64,000 nt of DNA from Comamonadaceae bacterium (GTDB taxonomy: Bacteria; Pseudomonadota; Gammaproteobacteria; Burkholderiales; Burkholderiaceae_C): positions 1 to 64,000 of the forward strand of contig CANGNS010000013.1 in NCBI GenBank assembly GCA_947455465.1, in the 5' to 3' direction. The notes under the pieces were generated by a model that saw only the letters and a program-made list of their open reading frames with translations, ran no database searches and had not been told where the DNA came from. The first letter of the stretch is position 1. The number at the start of each line of letters is the position of its first letter. The position numbers and the translations under genes were made by a program. Shown piece after piece: positions 25,900-38,359 of the stretch.

Positions 25900-26832
25900 A
25901 TGACCTCTCTCGTCGTTGCCGAACACGATAACGCTGGCATCAAGCCTTCCACGCTCAACACCATCACCGCTGCGGCCCAGTGTGGCGGCGACGTGCATGT
26001 GCTGGTCGCCGGACACAACGCAGGCGCCGCCGCCGCCGCTGCTGCCGCCATTGGCGGCGTGGCCAAGGTAATCCATGCCGACAGCCCCGCTTTTGCCAAC
26101 GGCCTGGCCGAAAACGTGACCGCGCAAGTGGTCTCCATGGCCGGCAAGTACAGTCACATTCTTTTCCCGGCTACGGCTGTGGGCAAGAACATCGCCCCGC
26201 GCGTGGCCGCCAAGCTGGACGTGGCGCAGATTTCCGATATCACCAAGGTGGACAGCCCCGACACGTTTGAGCGCCCGATTTACGCGGGCAACGCCATCGC
26301 TACGGTGCAAAGCGGTGATGCCATCAAGGTCATTACCGTGCGTACTACCGGTTTTGACGCCGCGCCTGCTGCTGGCGGCAGCGCTGCCGTCGATGTGCAA
26401 GCGGCCCAGGCTGCCAGTGCTGACGTGAGCTTCCTCGGCTCGGAAATCGCTAAGAACGACCGCCCCGAGCTGACCGCCGCCAAGATCATTGTCTCGGGTG
26501 GCCGCGCTTTGGGCTCCAACGAAAAGTTCATGGAAGTCATGACGCCTCTGGCCGACAAGCTGGGCGCTGCTATGGGCGCCAGCCGCGCTGCTGTCGATGC
26601 GGGCTATGCCCCCAATGACTGGCAAGTGGGCCAAACCGGCAAAATCGTGGCGCCCCAGCTGTATGTGGCCTGCGGCATCAGCGGCGCCATCCAGCATTTG
26701 GCCGGCATGAAAGACAGCAAGGTGATTGTGGCGATCAACAAAGACGCCGAAGCACCAATTTTTAGCGTCGCCGATTACGGATTGGAGGCAGACCTGTTTG
26801 TCGCCGTCCCGGACTTGGTCGCAGCGCTCTGA
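25900..26832 (+). CDS. etfA: Electron transfer flavoprotein alpha subunit
   Basis: The 310-residue EtfA has the C-terminal FAD-binding domain. Visible motifs are [57 protein letters not shown], and the terminal [12 protein letters not shown]. It partners EtfB of the same operon. A rho-independent terminator follows 15 bp after the stop, so the operon probably ends here. The acyl-CoA dehydrogenase downstream, a natural electron donor, would then need read-through or its own promoter. Confidence 0.97.
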   Translation: MTSLVVAEHDNAGIKPSTLNTITAAAQCGGDVHVLVAGHNAGAAAAAAAAIGGVAKVIHADSPAFANGLAENVTAQVVSMAGKYSHILFPATAVGKNIAPRVAAKLDVAQISDITKVDSPDTFERPIYAGNAIATVQSGDAIKVITVRTTGFDAAPAAGGSAAVDVQAAQAASADVSFLGSEIAKNDRPELTAAKIIVSGGRALGSNEKFMEVMTPLADKLGAAMGASRAAVDAGYAPNDWQVGQTGKIVAPQLYVACGISGAIQHLAGMKDSKVIVAINKDAEAPIFSVADYGLEADLFVAVPDLVAAL

Positions 26833-26847
26833 CCGAGCGCTTCCCGA

Positions 26848-26872
26848 GGCACCCGCGCGGTGCCTTTTTTTT
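26848..26872 (+). terminator. Rho-independent terminator after etfA
   Basis: The stem GGCACC/GGTGCC encloses a five-base CGCGC loop and is followed directly by eight T. This is the clearest intrinsic terminator in the window. It lies between etfA and the acyl-CoA dehydrogenase gene, whose ATG is 29 bp further on. Confidence 0.9.
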
Positions 26873-26901
26873 GCCCTTGCGCGTTTCACCTGAGTTTTGC
26901 C

Positions 26902-28722
26902 ATGACCTACCTCGCCCCTGTTAAAGACATGTTGTTCAACATCGAGCATCTGGCGCGCATCGACCAGATCGCCCAGCTGCCCGGTTTTGAAGACGCGGGG
27001 CTGGACACGGCGCAAGCGGTGCTCGAAGAGGCGGCCAAGTTCAACGAGCAGGTGCTCTCTCCGCTCAATTGGGAAGGCGACAAAAACCCCAGTTCCTGGA
27101 ACAACGGCGTGGTGACCGCGACGCCCGGCTTCAAAGAGGCCTACCGCCAATTCGCCGAAGGCGGTTGGCAAGGCTTGCAGCACCCGGTGGACTTTGGCGG
27201 CCAAGGCCTGCCCAAGACGATTGGCGCGGTCTGCGGCGAAATGCAGAACTCGGCCAATATGAGTTTTGCCTTGTGCCCGCTGCTGAGCGACGGCGCCATC
27301 GAGGCCTTGCTGACCGCAGGCTCGGACGAGCTCAAAGCGATTTACCTGGAAAAAATTGTCAGCGGTCAATGGACGGGCACCATGAACCTGACCGAGCCGC
27401 AGGCGGGCAGCGACCTGGCGCTGGTACGCACCCGCGCTGAGCCGCAGGTCGATGGTACTTTCCGCGTCTTTGGCACCAAGATTTACATCACCTGGGGTGA
27501 GCACGATATGGCCGAGAACATCGTCCATTTGGTGCTGGCCCGGGTGCAGGGCGCGCCCGAGGGCGTCAAGGGCATCAGCTTGTTTGTGGTCCCCAAGTTT
27601 TTGGTCGATGCGCGAGGCAACCCTGGCGCGCGCAACGATGTGCAATGCGTCAGCATCGAACACAAAATGGGCATCAAAGCGAGCCCGACGGCGGTGCTGC
27701 AATTTGGCGATGGTTTGGCCGGATCGGTAGCCGATGCCGGTGGCGCGGGCGCCGTGGGCTACCTGGTCGGCCAGGAAAACCGGGGCCTGGAGTACATGTT
27801 CATCATGATGAACGCTGCGCGCTATGGCGTGGGTGTGCAGGGCATTGCGATTGCCGAGCGGGCCTACCAAAAGGCAGCCCAGTTTGCGCGCGATCGGGTG
27901 CAAAGCCGCCCGGTGGACGGCTCCATGAACACCAGCGCGCCCATCATCCACCACCCAGATGTGCGCCGCATGCTCATGACCATGCGCGCGTATGTGCAAG
28001 GATGTCGTGCGCTGGCCTCGGTGGCGGCAGCGGCCTTTGACGTGGCCCACCACCACCCGGATGCACAAGCGCGCAAAGAGCACCAGACGTTCTATGAATT
28101 CATGGTGCCGCTGGTTAAGGGCTTTAGCACCGAGATGAGCCTGGAGGTCACTTCCATGGCGGTGCAAGTCCATGGCGGCATGGGTTTTATCGAAGAAACT
28201 GGCGTGGCTCAGTACTACCGCGATGCCAAGATCTTGACGATTTACGAAGGTACCACCGCCATCCAGGCCAATGACCTGGTAGGGCGCAAAACGGCGCGTG
28301 ACGGTGGCCAGACCGCCAAGGCGATTGCCGCGCAGGTGGCAGGCACCGTGGCCGAGCTCCAGGCCAACGGCAGCGCCGACGCGCTGGCCATGGCCAAGCG
28401 CCTGGACGCCGCTCGGGCCGCCTTCGTCGATGTGGTGGACTTTGTGGCCGGCCACTCCAAGGCCAGCCCCAATGCGGTCTACGCGGGCAGCGTGCCCTAC
28501 CTAATGCTGGCTGGCAATCTCATGGCCGGCTGGCAAATGGGCCGCTCGCTGCTGGTGGCGCAAGCGCAGTTAGCAGCCGGTGTGGACAAAGAATTCATGC
28601 AGGCCAAGATCGGTACCGCCCGCTTTTATGCGGACCACATCCTGACCAAGGCGCCGGGCTTGCGCGACAGCATTGTTGAAGGCGCCGATGCTGTCACGGC
28701 GCTGGCCTTAGACGCGTTTTAA
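26902..28722 (+). CDS. Acyl-CoA dehydrogenase, 600-residue class (DmdC/FadE-like)
   Basis: The 606-residue protein has the long ACAD layout. The N-terminal helix is MTYLAPVKDMLFNIEHLARI. The flavin domain has MNLTEPQAGSDLA and FGTKIYITWGEHD, and the catalytic Glu region TIYEGTTAIQANDLVGRK follows. The C-terminal helical extension is typical of this subclass. Proteins of this class include methylmercaptopropionyl-CoA and long-chain acyl-CoA dehydrogenases. It oxidises an acyl-CoA to the 2-enoyl-CoA and donates electrons to ETF, encoded just upstream. The stop codon overlaps that of the convergent GST gene. Confidence 0.92.
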   Translation: MTYLAPVKDMLFNIEHLARIDQIAQLPGFEDAGLDTAQAVLEEAAKFNEQVLSPLNWEGDKNPSSWNNGVVTATPGFKEAYRQFAEGGWQGLQHPVDFGGQGLPKTIGAVCGEMQNSANMSFALCPLLSDGAIEALLTAGSDELKAIYLEKIVSGQWTGTMNLTEPQAGSDLALVRTRAEPQVDGTFRVFGTKIYITWGEHDMAENIVHLVLARVQGAPEGVKGISLFVVPKFLVDARGNPGARNDVQCVSIEHKMGIKASPTAVLQFGDGLAGSVADAGGAGAVGYLVGQENRGLEYMFIMMNAARYGVGVQGIAIAERAYQKAAQFARDRVQSRPVDGSMNTSAPIIHHPDVRRMLMTMRAYVQGCRALASVAAAAFDVAHHHPDAQARKEHQTFYEFMVPLVKGFSTEMSLEVTSMAVQVHGGMGFIEETGVAQYYRDAKILTIYEGTTAIQANDLVGRKTARDGGQTAKAIAAQVAGTVAELQANGSADALAMAKRLDAARAAFVDVVDFVAGHSKASPNAVYAGSVPYLMLAGNLMAGWQMGRSLLVAQAQLAAGVDKEFMQAKIGTARFYADHILTKAPGLRDSIVEGADAVTALALDAF

Positions 28723-29390
28723 GCCTCTGGGGCGCAAGGGCTGGCGCTGTTGGCCGGTGCCGCCAGGCCCGCCACCCACACCGGGTGCTTGTGCATGATG
28801 GCGGCGAACAGGTCCGAGGCTTCAAAATCGGCCAGCCACTGCGCCAGGCGCGGCCAGGGTTGTTGCGCAAACCAAGTCGCGTCGGTATGCGCAAACTGCC
28901 GTACAAAGGGCGCCAGCGCGGCGTCGACCAAGCCCCAACTTGCGCCGCCCAAAAAGGCCTGGTCTTGCAAATAGCTCTCTAACGAACGCAAAAAACCTGC
29001 GCCCGCATCGCGCGCCGCCGTGCCTTTGCGCAAACCGAAGCGATGGGGGTATTTGTAGCGGTCCAAGGCCTGCTTGAAAGGGCCGTCGTTCTGCGCAATC
29101 GAGGCCAAGGCCGCTGGTTCGCGGTCCGCGGTGGGCCACCAATGCATCGGGTCCTGCTCGGCCAAGGCCCAGTGCATGATGTCCAGACTTTCGTCGATCA
29201 CGCGTCCGTCGGGCAGCACCAGCACGGGCACCGTGCCCTTGGGCGAGGCGGCCAGCATCGCAGCGGGCTTGTTTTTGAGTTCGATTTCGCGGTGTTCCAG
29301 AACGGTGGCACTGGTGTGCAAAGCCATGCGCGCCCGCATGGCGTAGGGGCAGCGGCGAAAAGAGTACAGAACCGGCAAGTTTTCAGGCAT
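28719..29390 (-). CDS. Glutathione S-transferase family protein
   Basis: The 223-residue protein has an N-terminal thioredoxin-like domain with LYSFRRCPYAMRARMAL (glutathione-site Cys), KGTVPVLVLPDGRVIDESLDIM (cis-Pro and Glu-Ser) and a helical C-terminal domain ending around LADFEASDLFAAIM. It is probably cytosolic and of unknown substrate. ATG 29390 is chosen because it matches the fold start and overlaps the trhO stop by 8 bp. The frame is open 36 codons further upstream but that part is basic and unrelated. The stop shares bases with the acyl-CoA dehydrogenase stop. Confidence 0.88.
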   Translation of the reverse strand: MPENLPVLYSFRRCPYAMRARMALHTSATVLEHREIELKNKPAAMLAASPKGTVPVLVLPDGRVIDESLDIMHWALAEQDPMHWWPTADREPAALASIAQNDGPFKQALDRYKYPHRFGLRKGTAARDAGAGFLRSLESYLQDQAFLGGASWGLVDAALAPFVRQFAHTDATWFAQQPWPRLAQWLADFEASDLFAAIMHKHPVWVAGLAAPANSASPCAPEA

Positions 29391-30330
29391 GGTCCGCCTG
29401 GCCCGACGCCTGCGCGCTGGCCGCTTTGGCTTTGGCACGTTCCCACTGTCTTTGCCGCTCGCGCGCACTGCTTTTTTGCGCCTCGCTGGTATGGGCAAAA
29501 CAGCGTGGGCAACTCACCCCGGCCTCGTATTGGGCTGAGGCCAGGGCCCCTTCGGGCAGGGGCTGGCGGCAGCAGCGGCACAGTTGGTGGTCGCCCATCG
29601 CTACGCCGTGCCCCACGGAGACGCGTTCGTCAAACACAAAACACTGGCCTTGCCAGAGGCTCTGGGCAGGCGGCACCGTCTCCAGGTATTTCAAGATGCC
29701 GCCTTCGAGGTGGTAGACCGTCTCCAGGCCCTGCGATCGCAGCAGCGCTGTTGATTTTTCGCAGCGGATGCCGCCGGTGCAAAACATGGCCACCTTGCGC
29801 GGTTTGCTGGTGTCCAGCAGGCCCTGGGCCTCTAGCCAGGCTGGCAGTTCGGCAAAGCTTTGGATGTGCGGGTTGATCGCCCCAGCGAAGCTGCCTATTT
29901 CCACCTCGTAGTCGTTGCGCGTATCGATCACCACCACGTCAGGGTCTTGGATCAGCGCGTTCCAGTCCTGGGGCTTTACGTAGGTGCCGGCCTGGCTGGC
30001 CGGGCGCAAAGCCGGCACGCCCATGGTGACGATTTCTTTCTTGATACGCACCCGCATACGCCGAAATGGCGCTTTGGCCGACCAGGATTCTTTGTGCTCC
30101 AGCGGCGCGAAAGGCGCCTGGGCGCGCAGCCAGTCCAGCACCGCGCGCACGCCCTCGGGCGGGCCGGCAATGGTGCTGTTAATGCCTTCGGGCGCGAGCA
30201 GAATCAGCCCCCGAACCTGCTGCGCTTCGCAGAGCGACTGCAGCGGGTCTTTGTACTGGCTGCAGTCGGGCAGGTCCACAAAGCGGTAAAAAGCCGCCGT
30301 GAGGTAGGGCAGGGGCGCGCTGGTGTCCAT
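29383..30330 (-). CDS. trhO: TrhO (YceA/UPF0176) tRNA uridine(34) hydroxylase, rhodanese fold
   Basis: The 315 residues have the UPF0176 layout. An N-terminal ferredoxin-like domain (AAFYRFVDL, LLAPEGINSTIAG) is followed by a rhodanese domain with VVVIDTRNDYEVEIGSFAGA and the active loop FCTGGIRCEKS (Cys184, Cys190). A Cys-rich tail follows (CRCCRQPL, CPRCFAH). TrhO makes 5-hydroxyuridine at the tRNA wobble position using oxygen. The gene follows dnaJ by 30 bp and overlaps the GST start. The C-terminal 40 residues are charged and alanine-rich, probably disordered. Confidence 0.92.
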   Translation of the reverse strand: MDTSAPLPYLTAAFYRFVDLPDCSQYKDPLQSLCEAQQVRGLILLAPEGINSTIAGPPEGVRAVLDWLRAQAPFAPLEHKESWSAKAPFRRMRVRIKKEIVTMGVPALRPASQAGTYVKPQDWNALIQDPDVVVIDTRNDYEVEIGSFAGAINPHIQSFAELPAWLEAQGLLDTSKPRKVAMFCTGGIRCEKSTALLRSQGLETVYHLEGGILKYLETVPPAQSLWQGQCFVFDERVSVGHGVAMGDHQLCRCCRQPLPEGALASAQYEAGVSCPRCFAHTSEAQKSSARERQRQWERAKAKAASAQASGQADHA

Positions 30331-30360
30331 GGCTGCAGTGCCTGCCGCGTGCCGGCCCGC

Positions 30361-31488
30361 TTAGCTAAAAAAGCTTTTCAGTCGATCGGTCCAGCTATCG
30401 CCCGAAGGTGAATGCTTGCTACCGCCTTTGCGGAAGGACTCATCAAGCTCGCGCAGCAATTTGCGCTGATGCTCGCTGAGTTTGACCGGCGTCTCCACCG
30501 TGATGTGGCAGTACAAATCGCCCGGGTAGCTCGAGCGCACGCCTTTGATGCCCTTGCCGCGCAAGCGAAACTGCTTGCCTGTTTGCGTGCCCTCGGGCAG
30601 ATCGATAGCCGCCTTACCTTGCAGCGTGGGCACATCAATCTCGCCGCCCAAGGCCGCAGTGACGATGCCGATGGGCACGGTGCAATGCAAATCGTCGCCA
30701 TCTCGCTCAAAGATATCGTGTTTCTTGAGCCGGATTTCGATGTACAAATCGCCCGGCGGTCCGCCGTTGGTGCCAGCCTCGCCATTGCCCGCGCTGCGTA
30801 TGCGCATGCCTGCGTCGATGCCGGCAGGGATTTTGACTTCCAGGGTTTTTTGTTTCTTGACCTTGCCCTGGCCCGCACAGGCGATGCAGGGCTCGGCAAT
30901 GATTTTTCCGGCGCCCCGGCACGTCGGGCAGGTTTGCTGCACGCTGAAAAAGCCCTGGCGCATCTGCACCACACCCGCGCCGCCACAGGTGCCGCAGTTT
31001 TTGATCTGGGTGCCCGGCTTGGCGCCGGCGCCGGCGCATACCTCGCAGTTTTCATGGGTGGGAATGCGAATTTGCGCATCCTTGCCCGCCGCGGCCTCTT
31101 CCAGCGTCAGGTCCATGGCGTAGCTCAGGTCGCCACCCCGAAAGACCTGGCGCCCGCCGCGTCCGCCGCGCTGCTGGCCAAACATCTCGCCAAAAATGTC
31201 GCCAAAGGCCTCGGCAAATCCGCCAAAGCCTTCGCCGCCCGGGCCGCGCATATTGGGGTCCACGCCAGCGTGGCCATGCTGGTCGTAGGCGGCGCGCTTT
31301 TGCGGATCGGACAGCATCTCGTAGGCCTCTTTGGCCTCTTTGAACTTGACTTCCGCCTCTTTGGCCGCTTCCCCCTGGTTGCGGTCCGGGTGGTACTTCA
31401 TTGCCAGCTTGCGGTAGGACTTTTTAATTTCCTCGTCCGAAGCGGTCTTGGGCACCCCCAGAATCTCGTAAAAATCTCTTTTGGCCAT
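30361..31488 (-). CDS. dnaJ: Chaperone DnaJ (Hsp40)
   Basis: The 375-residue type I DnaJ has a J domain with KYHPDRN and a Gly/Phe-rich linker ([26 protein letters not shown]). Four zinc CxxCxGxG repeats follow ([32 protein letters not shown]), then two substrate-binding domains. It delivers clients to DnaK and stimulates its ATPase. It is last of grpE-dnaK-dnaJ, separated from dnaK by 95 bp that contain a hairpin able to lower its expression. Confidence 0.97.
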   Translation of the reverse strand: MAKRDFYEILGVPKTASDEEIKKSYRKLAMKYHPDRNQGEAAKEAEVKFKEAKEAYEMLSDPQKRAAYDQHGHAGVDPNMRGPGGEGFGGFAEAFGDIFGEMFGQQRGGRGGRQVFRGGDLSYAMDLTLEEAAAGKDAQIRIPTHENCEVCAGAGAKPGTQIKNCGTCGGAGVVQMRQGFFSVQQTCPTCRGAGKIIAEPCIACAGQGKVKKQKTLEVKIPAGIDAGMRIRSAGNGEAGTNGGPPGDLYIEIRLKKHDIFERDGDDLHCTVPIGIVTAALGGEIDVPTLQGKAAIDLPEGTQTGKQFRLRGKGIKGVRSSYPGDLYCHITVETPVKLSEHQRKLLRELDESFRKGGSKHSPSGDSWTDRLKSFFS

Positions 31489-31506
31489 GAATATTGCGGG
31501 CTCCGT

Positions 31507-31552
31507 AACAACAGAAAAGCCGCGTTGAACTCCAAGACGGGTTCAGCGCGGC
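31507..31552 (-). terminator. Hairpin with T-rich tail between dnaK and dnaJ (attenuating terminator)
   Basis: Read on the minus strand, a 12-bp stem with one mismatch (31552-31541 with 31530-31519, arms CCGCGCTGAAC and GTTCAACGCGG) and a 10-base loop is followed by TTTTCTGTTGTT. It lies after the dnaK stop and before dnaJ. A partial terminator or RNA-stability element is likely. Confidence 0.6.
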
Positions 31553-31583
31553 GGGTTTTCAAGCAGCGCAGGCTGCAGCGGGT

Positions 31584-33518
31584 TTATCCCTTTTTCACTT
31601 CTTTGACTTCAGCGTCGACCACATTGTCGTCCGCTGGTTTGGCCGCTTGCTCGGCGCCACCAGTGGCGCCTGCGCCCTCGGCTGCTTGCTTGGCTTGCAT
31701 GTCGGCATAGACTTTTTCGCCCAGCTTCTGGCTCGCCGCCATCAGGTCGGCGCTCTTGGAGCTGATGCTTTCCTTGTCGTCGCTCTTGATCACGGCTTCC
31801 AGCTCTTTGATCGCGGCTTCGATTTTTTCTTTCTCACCGGCTTCCAGCTTGTCGCCATGCTCGGTCAGGCTTTTCTTGACGCTGTGCATATTGGCTTCGG
31901 CCTCATTGCGCGCCTGGATGACTTCGAGCTTTTTCTTGTCATCGGCGGCGTTGAGCTCGGCGTCCTTGACCATCTGCTGGATTTCCGCCTCGGTCAGTCC
32001 CGAGTTGGCCTTGATGGTGATCTTGTTTTCCTTGCCCGTGCCTTTGTCTTTGGCGCCCACGTGCAAGATGCCGTTGGCGTCGATGTCAAAAGACACCTCG
32101 ATTTGCGGCGTTCCGCGTGGCGATGGGGGGATGCCTTCCAGGTTGAACTCGCCCAGCGACTTGTTGGCCGAGGCCATTTCGCGCTCGCCTTGGTAGACCT
32201 TGATCGTCACGGCCGGCTGGTTGTCATCGGCGGTCGAGAAAGTTTGGGCAAACTTGGTCGGGATGGTGGTGTTCTTGGTGATCATCTTGGTCATCACGCC
32301 GCCCAGGGTTTCGATACCCAGGGACAAAGGCGTCACGTCCAAAAGCAGCACGTCTTTGCGGTCGCCCGAAAGCACCTGGCCCTGGATGGCAGCGCCCACG
32401 GCTACGGCCTCGTCCGGGTTCACGTCTTTGCGCGGCTCTTTGCCAAACAGCTCTTTGACCTTGTCCTGCACCTTGGGCATGCGGGTCATGCCGCCGACCA
32501 AGATCACGTCATGGATGTCCGATACGCTCACGCCGGCATCCTTGATGGCCATGCGGCAAGGCGCAATCGTGCGCTCGATCAGCTCTTCCACCAAAGACTC
32601 CAGCTTGGCGCGGGTCAGTTTGATGTTCAGATGCTTCGGTCCGGTGGCATCGGCCGTCACATAAGGCAGATTGATGTCGGTTTGCGAGCTGCTGGAGAGC
32701 TCGATTTTGGCTTTTTCGGCCGCTTCTTTGAGGCGCTGCAAGGCCAGCACATCTTTGGACAAATCCACGCCTTGCTCTTTCTTGAACTCGGCAATGATGA
32801 AATCGATGACGCGCTGGTCAAAATCTTCGCCACCCAGGAAGGTGTCGCCGTTGGTGGACAGCACTTCAAACTGCTTCTCGCCATCGACGTCGGCAATTTC
32901 AATGATGGAGACGTCAAAGGTGCCGCCGCCCAGGTCATAAACCGCAATTTTGCGGTCGCCTTTTTCGTTCTTGTCCATGCCAAAGGCCAAAGCCGCAGCG
33001 GTCGGCTCGTTGATGATGCGCTTGACGTCCAGACCGGCAATGCGTCCGGCGTCTTTGGTGGCCTGGCGCTGTGCGTCATTGAAGTAGGCCGGCACGGTAA
33101 TGACCGCTTCGGTCACTTCTTCGCCCAGGTAGTCCTCGGCGGTTTTCTTCATTTTGCGCAAAATGTCGGCGCTGACCTGTTGCGGCGCCATGCGGTTGCC
33201 ACGCACTTCTACCCAGGCGTCGCCGTTGTCGGCTGCAGCGATTTTGTAGGGCATCAGGTCGATGTCTTTTTGCACTTCCTTCTCGGAAAACTTGCGACCG
33301 ATCAGGCGTTTGACCGCATACAAGGTGTTCTTCGGGTTGGTGACCGACTGGCGCTTGGCCGACGCGCCGACCAGGACTTCGCCATCCTCTTGGTAGGCGA
33401 TGATGGAAGGCGTGGTGCGCGCGCCTTCAGCGTTTTCGATGACCTTGGGCGTGTTGCCCTCCATGATGGCAACGCAGCTGTTGGTCGTGCCCAGGTCAAT
33501 ACCGATGATTCTTCCCAT
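31584..33518 (-). CDS. dnaK: Chaperone DnaK (Hsp70)
   Basis: The 644-residue Hsp70 begins [16 protein letters not shown]. It has the phosphate loops [17 protein letters not shown] and [14 protein letters not shown], the linker region [18 protein letters not shown], the peptide-binding domain and a helical lid. The C-terminus ends in acidic/lysine [11 protein letters not shown]. It is an ATP-driven folding chaperone in the cytosol. Its own sigma-32-type promoter (33560-33586) lies between grpE and dnaK and AGGAG precedes the ATG, so it can be induced independently of grpE. Confidence 0.98.
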   Translation of the reverse strand: MGRIIGIDLGTTNSCVAIMEGNTPKVIENAEGARTTPSIIAYQEDGEVLVGASAKRQSVTNPKNTLYAVKRLIGRKFSEKEVQKDIDLMPYKIAAADNGDAWVEVRGNRMAPQQVSADILRKMKKTAEDYLGEEVTEAVITVPAYFNDAQRQATKDAGRIAGLDVKRIINEPTAAALAFGMDKNEKGDRKIAVYDLGGGTFDVSIIEIADVDGEKQFEVLSTNGDTFLGGEDFDQRVIDFIIAEFKKEQGVDLSKDVLALQRLKEAAEKAKIELSSSSQTDINLPYVTADATGPKHLNIKLTRAKLESLVEELIERTIAPCRMAIKDAGVSVSDIHDVILVGGMTRMPKVQDKVKELFGKEPRKDVNPDEAVAVGAAIQGQVLSGDRKDVLLLDVTPLSLGIETLGGVMTKMITKNTTIPTKFAQTFSTADDNQPAVTIKVYQGEREMASANKSLGEFNLEGIPPSPRGTPQIEVSFDIDANGILHVGAKDKGTGKENKITIKANSGLTEAEIQQMVKDAELNAADDKKKLEVIQARNEAEANMHSVKKSLTEHGDKLEAGEKEKIEAAIKELEAVIKSDDKESISSKSADLMAASQKLGEKVYADMQAKQAAEGAGATGGAEQAAKPADDNVVDAEVKEVKKG

Positions 33519-33559
33519 GATGAAACTCCTGCTAATGCAATAAAACGAGATAGGTGGCA

Positions 33560-33586
33560 GTTCGGGGCGTTTGCCGGCTTTTCAAG
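33560..33586 (-). promoter_or_regulatory. Sigma-32 (heat-shock) promoter of dnaK
   Basis: On the minus strand, CTTGAAA (33586-33580), a 12-bp spacer, then CCCCGAAC (33567-33560) fits the RpoH consensus CTTGAAA/CCCCATNT. It is 41 bp from the dnaK ATG. Confidence 0.75.
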
Positions 33587-33640
33587 GGCCCGGCGCGCAA
33601 TTTGCTAGCGCCAGCGGCTCCGCCCGCTCAAAAATGCGGC

Positions 33641-34198
33641 TTATTTAGGGGCTGCCACGGTGACCAGGGCCGGGCGAAGCACCCGATCGGCGATCAAATA
33701 GCCTTTTTGCAGCACGGCAACCACCGTATTGGCCTCTTGCTCCGCTGGCACCACGCTGATGGCCTGGTGGTGGTGTGGGTCAAATTTGGCGCCCGCCTCC
33801 GGGTTGATCGCAATGACTTTGTTGCGCTCCAGCGCAGCGAGCAGCTGGCGCAGCGTGGCCTGCGCGCCCTCGTGGATCTGGGCCACCGTGGCGTCCTGGA
33901 TAGCCAGACCGGCCTCTAGGCTGTCGGCGACCGGCAACAGACTTTCGGCGAAATTTTCCACCGCGAACTTGCGTGCTTTGGAGATTTCGTCCTCGGCGCG
34001 GCGCCGTGCATTCTCGGCGTCGGCCTTGGCGCGCAGGAACTGGTCGGCCAGTTCGGCGCTTTTGGCCTGCAAAACCGCCAATTCCGCCTGCGCGATGGTT
34101 AGCGCGTCGGCCTGCTCGGGCAGTTGCGCGCCGTCAGCGGCCGCGTGGGGGTCAGATTGGGCGGGGGCGCCAGAGGGGGAGGGAGTGTTGTCGGACAT
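33641..34198 (-). CDS. grpE: Nucleotide exchange factor GrpE
   Basis: The 185-residue GrpE has an acidic, proline-rich leader, a long coiled coil (about 45-100; [33 protein letters not shown]) and the C-terminal beta wing [41 protein letters not shown]. It releases ADP from DnaK and acts as a thermosensor. The frame is open to an earlier ATG at 34243, but that codon lies inside the -10 of the heat-shock promoter. I therefore choose 34198 ([10 protein letters not shown]). Confidence 0.95.
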   Translation of the reverse strand: MSDNTPSPSGAPAQSDPHAAADGAQLPEQADALTIAQAELAVLQAKSAELADQFLRAKADAENARRRAEDEISKARKFAVENFAESLLPVADSLEAGLAIQDATVAQIHEGAQATLRQLLAALERNKVIAINPEAGAKFDPHHHQAISVVPAEQEANTVVAVLQKGYLIADRVLRPALVTVAAPK

Positions 34199-34239
34199 GC
34201 GGTTACCAAAAATACGGTGGAAAAAACGGTGTTCCCAGG

Positions 34240-34267
34240 ACATGGGGCGGCCGGCGGCTTTTTCAAG
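34240..34267 (-). promoter_or_regulatory. Sigma-32 (heat-shock) promoter of grpE
   Basis: On the minus strand, CTTGAAA (34267-34261), a 13-bp spacer and CCCCATGT (34247-34240) are a perfect match to the RpoH consensus. The expected start of transcription, near 34233, leaves about 35 nt of leader before the chosen grpE ATG. The box overlaps the region just upstream of the FKBP stop. Confidence 0.85.
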
Positions 34268-34273
34268 TGGGCT

Positions 34274-34621
34274 TTAGACGGCCAGCAGCTCAACCTCGAA
34301 TTTCAGCGTGGCATTGGGCGGAATGACGCCGCCGGCGCCGCGCTTGCCGTAGCCCAGCTCGGGCGGAATGATCAGGGTGCGGTGGCCGCCAACCTGCATG
34401 CCGGCCACGCCTTCGTCCCAGCCTTGGATGACCATGCCGGCGCCCAGGCGAAAGCCAAACGAGTCGTTGCGGTCTTTGCTGGAGTCGAATTTTTCACCCA
34501 GTTCGCCGTCTTCCCAGAGCCAGCCGGTGTAGTGGACGGTGACGTGTTTGCCGGCCACGGCGGTGTCGCCGTCACCCAGAACGGTGTCTTCGTATTGCAA
34601 TCCGGAAGGGCTGGTGTGCAT
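34274..34621 (-). CDS. FKBP-type peptidyl-prolyl cis-trans isomerase
   Basis: The 115-residue single-domain FKBP shows VTVHYTGWL, the FDSSKDRNDSFGFRLGAGMVIQGWDEGVAGM core and LIIPPELGYGKRGAGGVIPPNATLKFEVELL. Aromatic and Asp pocket residues are conserved. It catalyses proline isomerisation. No signal peptide is seen, so it is cytosolic. It stands between aroE and grpE on the same strand. Confidence 0.95.
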   Translation of the reverse strand: MHTSPSGLQYEDTVLGDGDTAVAGKHVTVHYTGWLWEDGELGEKFDSSKDRNDSFGFRLGAGMVIQGWDEGVAGMQVGGHRTLIIPPELGYGKRGAGGVIPPNATLKFEVELLAV

Positions 34622-34683
34622 AAAAGTCTTTCAGTTGGTAAAGAAGGAGTGCGCTGCGCAGGGCAGCGCGGGGGAGGAGAAAT

Positions 34684-35529
34684 TTAAAAAGTGGCTTCTA
34701 CCGCTTGGCGAAGACCTGCCGACATCTCGGGCATGCGGCCAAACCAGGCCGCAAAACCAGCCCGCGCCTGGTGCAAAAGCATGCCCAGGCCTTCGGCGCA
34801 AGGGTTGCCGCGCGCCGCCGCTGCCGCCACAAGCGGCGTAATGCGCGGCACGTAGACGATGTCCGACACCAAAGCCTGCACCGGCAGCGCCTCCAGGCTG
34901 ATGTCCAGCGCCTCTTGCCCGTGCATGCCTAAATTAGTGGTGTTGACCAGCAGGTTGGCGTCGGCCAGAACGGCGCTGCGCGTTGCCCACTCGCAGGCTT
35001 GGACTTGCGGGCCAAACTCTTGGGCCAGCCCCTGGGCATGGGCCAAGCTGCGGTTGCACAGACGCACCAAGGGGCTGCCCGCGTCTAGCAAGGCACAGAC
35101 CACCGCGCGCGCCGCGCCGCCCGCACCCAGCACCACGGCCGGCCCGGCGCTGGCCTGCCAGGCGGGCTGGGCTTCGCGCAGGCTTTCGATGTAGCCAAAG
35201 GCGTCGGTATTGGTGCCGCGCAAACGGCCATCGGGCAAGACCACCACGGTATTGACCGCGCCGATGCGCTGGGCCAGCGCGTCGACCTCGTCGAGCACCG
35301 ACAGGGCCGCCACTTTGTGCGGAATCGTCAGGTTGCAACCGGCAAAACCCAGCACTGGCAGGGCACGCAAAGCCTGTTCGAGCTGCGCGGGCTGCACCGG
35401 CAACTGCACATAGGCGCCGTTCAGGCCGTACTGGGCGATCCAATGGCCATGGATGGCCGGCGAGCGCGAATGCGCTACCGGCCAGCCCATGATGCCAGCC
35501 AGCACAAAAGGCTGGGCGTGCGCGCTCAC
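34684..35529 (-). CDS. aroE: Shikimate dehydrogenase (GTG start)
   Basis: The 281-residue AroE reduces 3-dehydroshikimate to shikimate with NADPH in aromatic amino acid synthesis. Motifs are GWPVAHSRSPAIHG (substrate Ser pair), NLTIPHKVAA with the catalytic Lys, GAVNTVV, NTDAFGYI, VVLGAGGAARAVVCAL and LCNRS. I start at GTG 35529 (VSAHAQPFVLAG), 4 bp after the rpoD stop. The frame extends 27 codons upstream inside rpoD, but the resulting N-terminus is not family-like and the length of 281 fits AroE. It is probably co-transcribed with rpoD. Confidence 0.92.
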   Translation of the reverse strand: MSAHAQPFVLAGIMGWPVAHSRSPAIHGHWIAQYGLNGAYVQLPVQPAQLEQALRALPVLGFAGCNLTIPHKVAALSVLDEVDALAQRIGAVNTVVVLPDGRLRGTNTDAFGYIESLREAQPAWQASAGPAVVLGAGGAARAVVCALLDAGSPLVRLCNRSLAHAQGLAQEFGPQVQACEWATRSAVLADANLLVNTTNLGMHGQEALDISLEALPVQALVSDIVYVPRITPLVAAAAARGNPCAEGLGMLLHQARAGFAAWFGRMPEMSAGLRQAVEATF

Positions 35530-35533
35530 CGGC

Positions 35534-38359
<2,826 letters not shown>

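Noticed and set aside
25873-28455. An 860-codon minus-strand open frame across etfA and the acyl-CoA dehydrogenase
   Set aside because: Same shadow effect; both plus-strand proteins are complete and conserved, and the antisense frame crosses the etfA terminator.
34199-34243. Earlier grpE start at 34243
   Set aside because: The codon lies within the -10 of the sigma-32 promoter and lacks a ribosome site.
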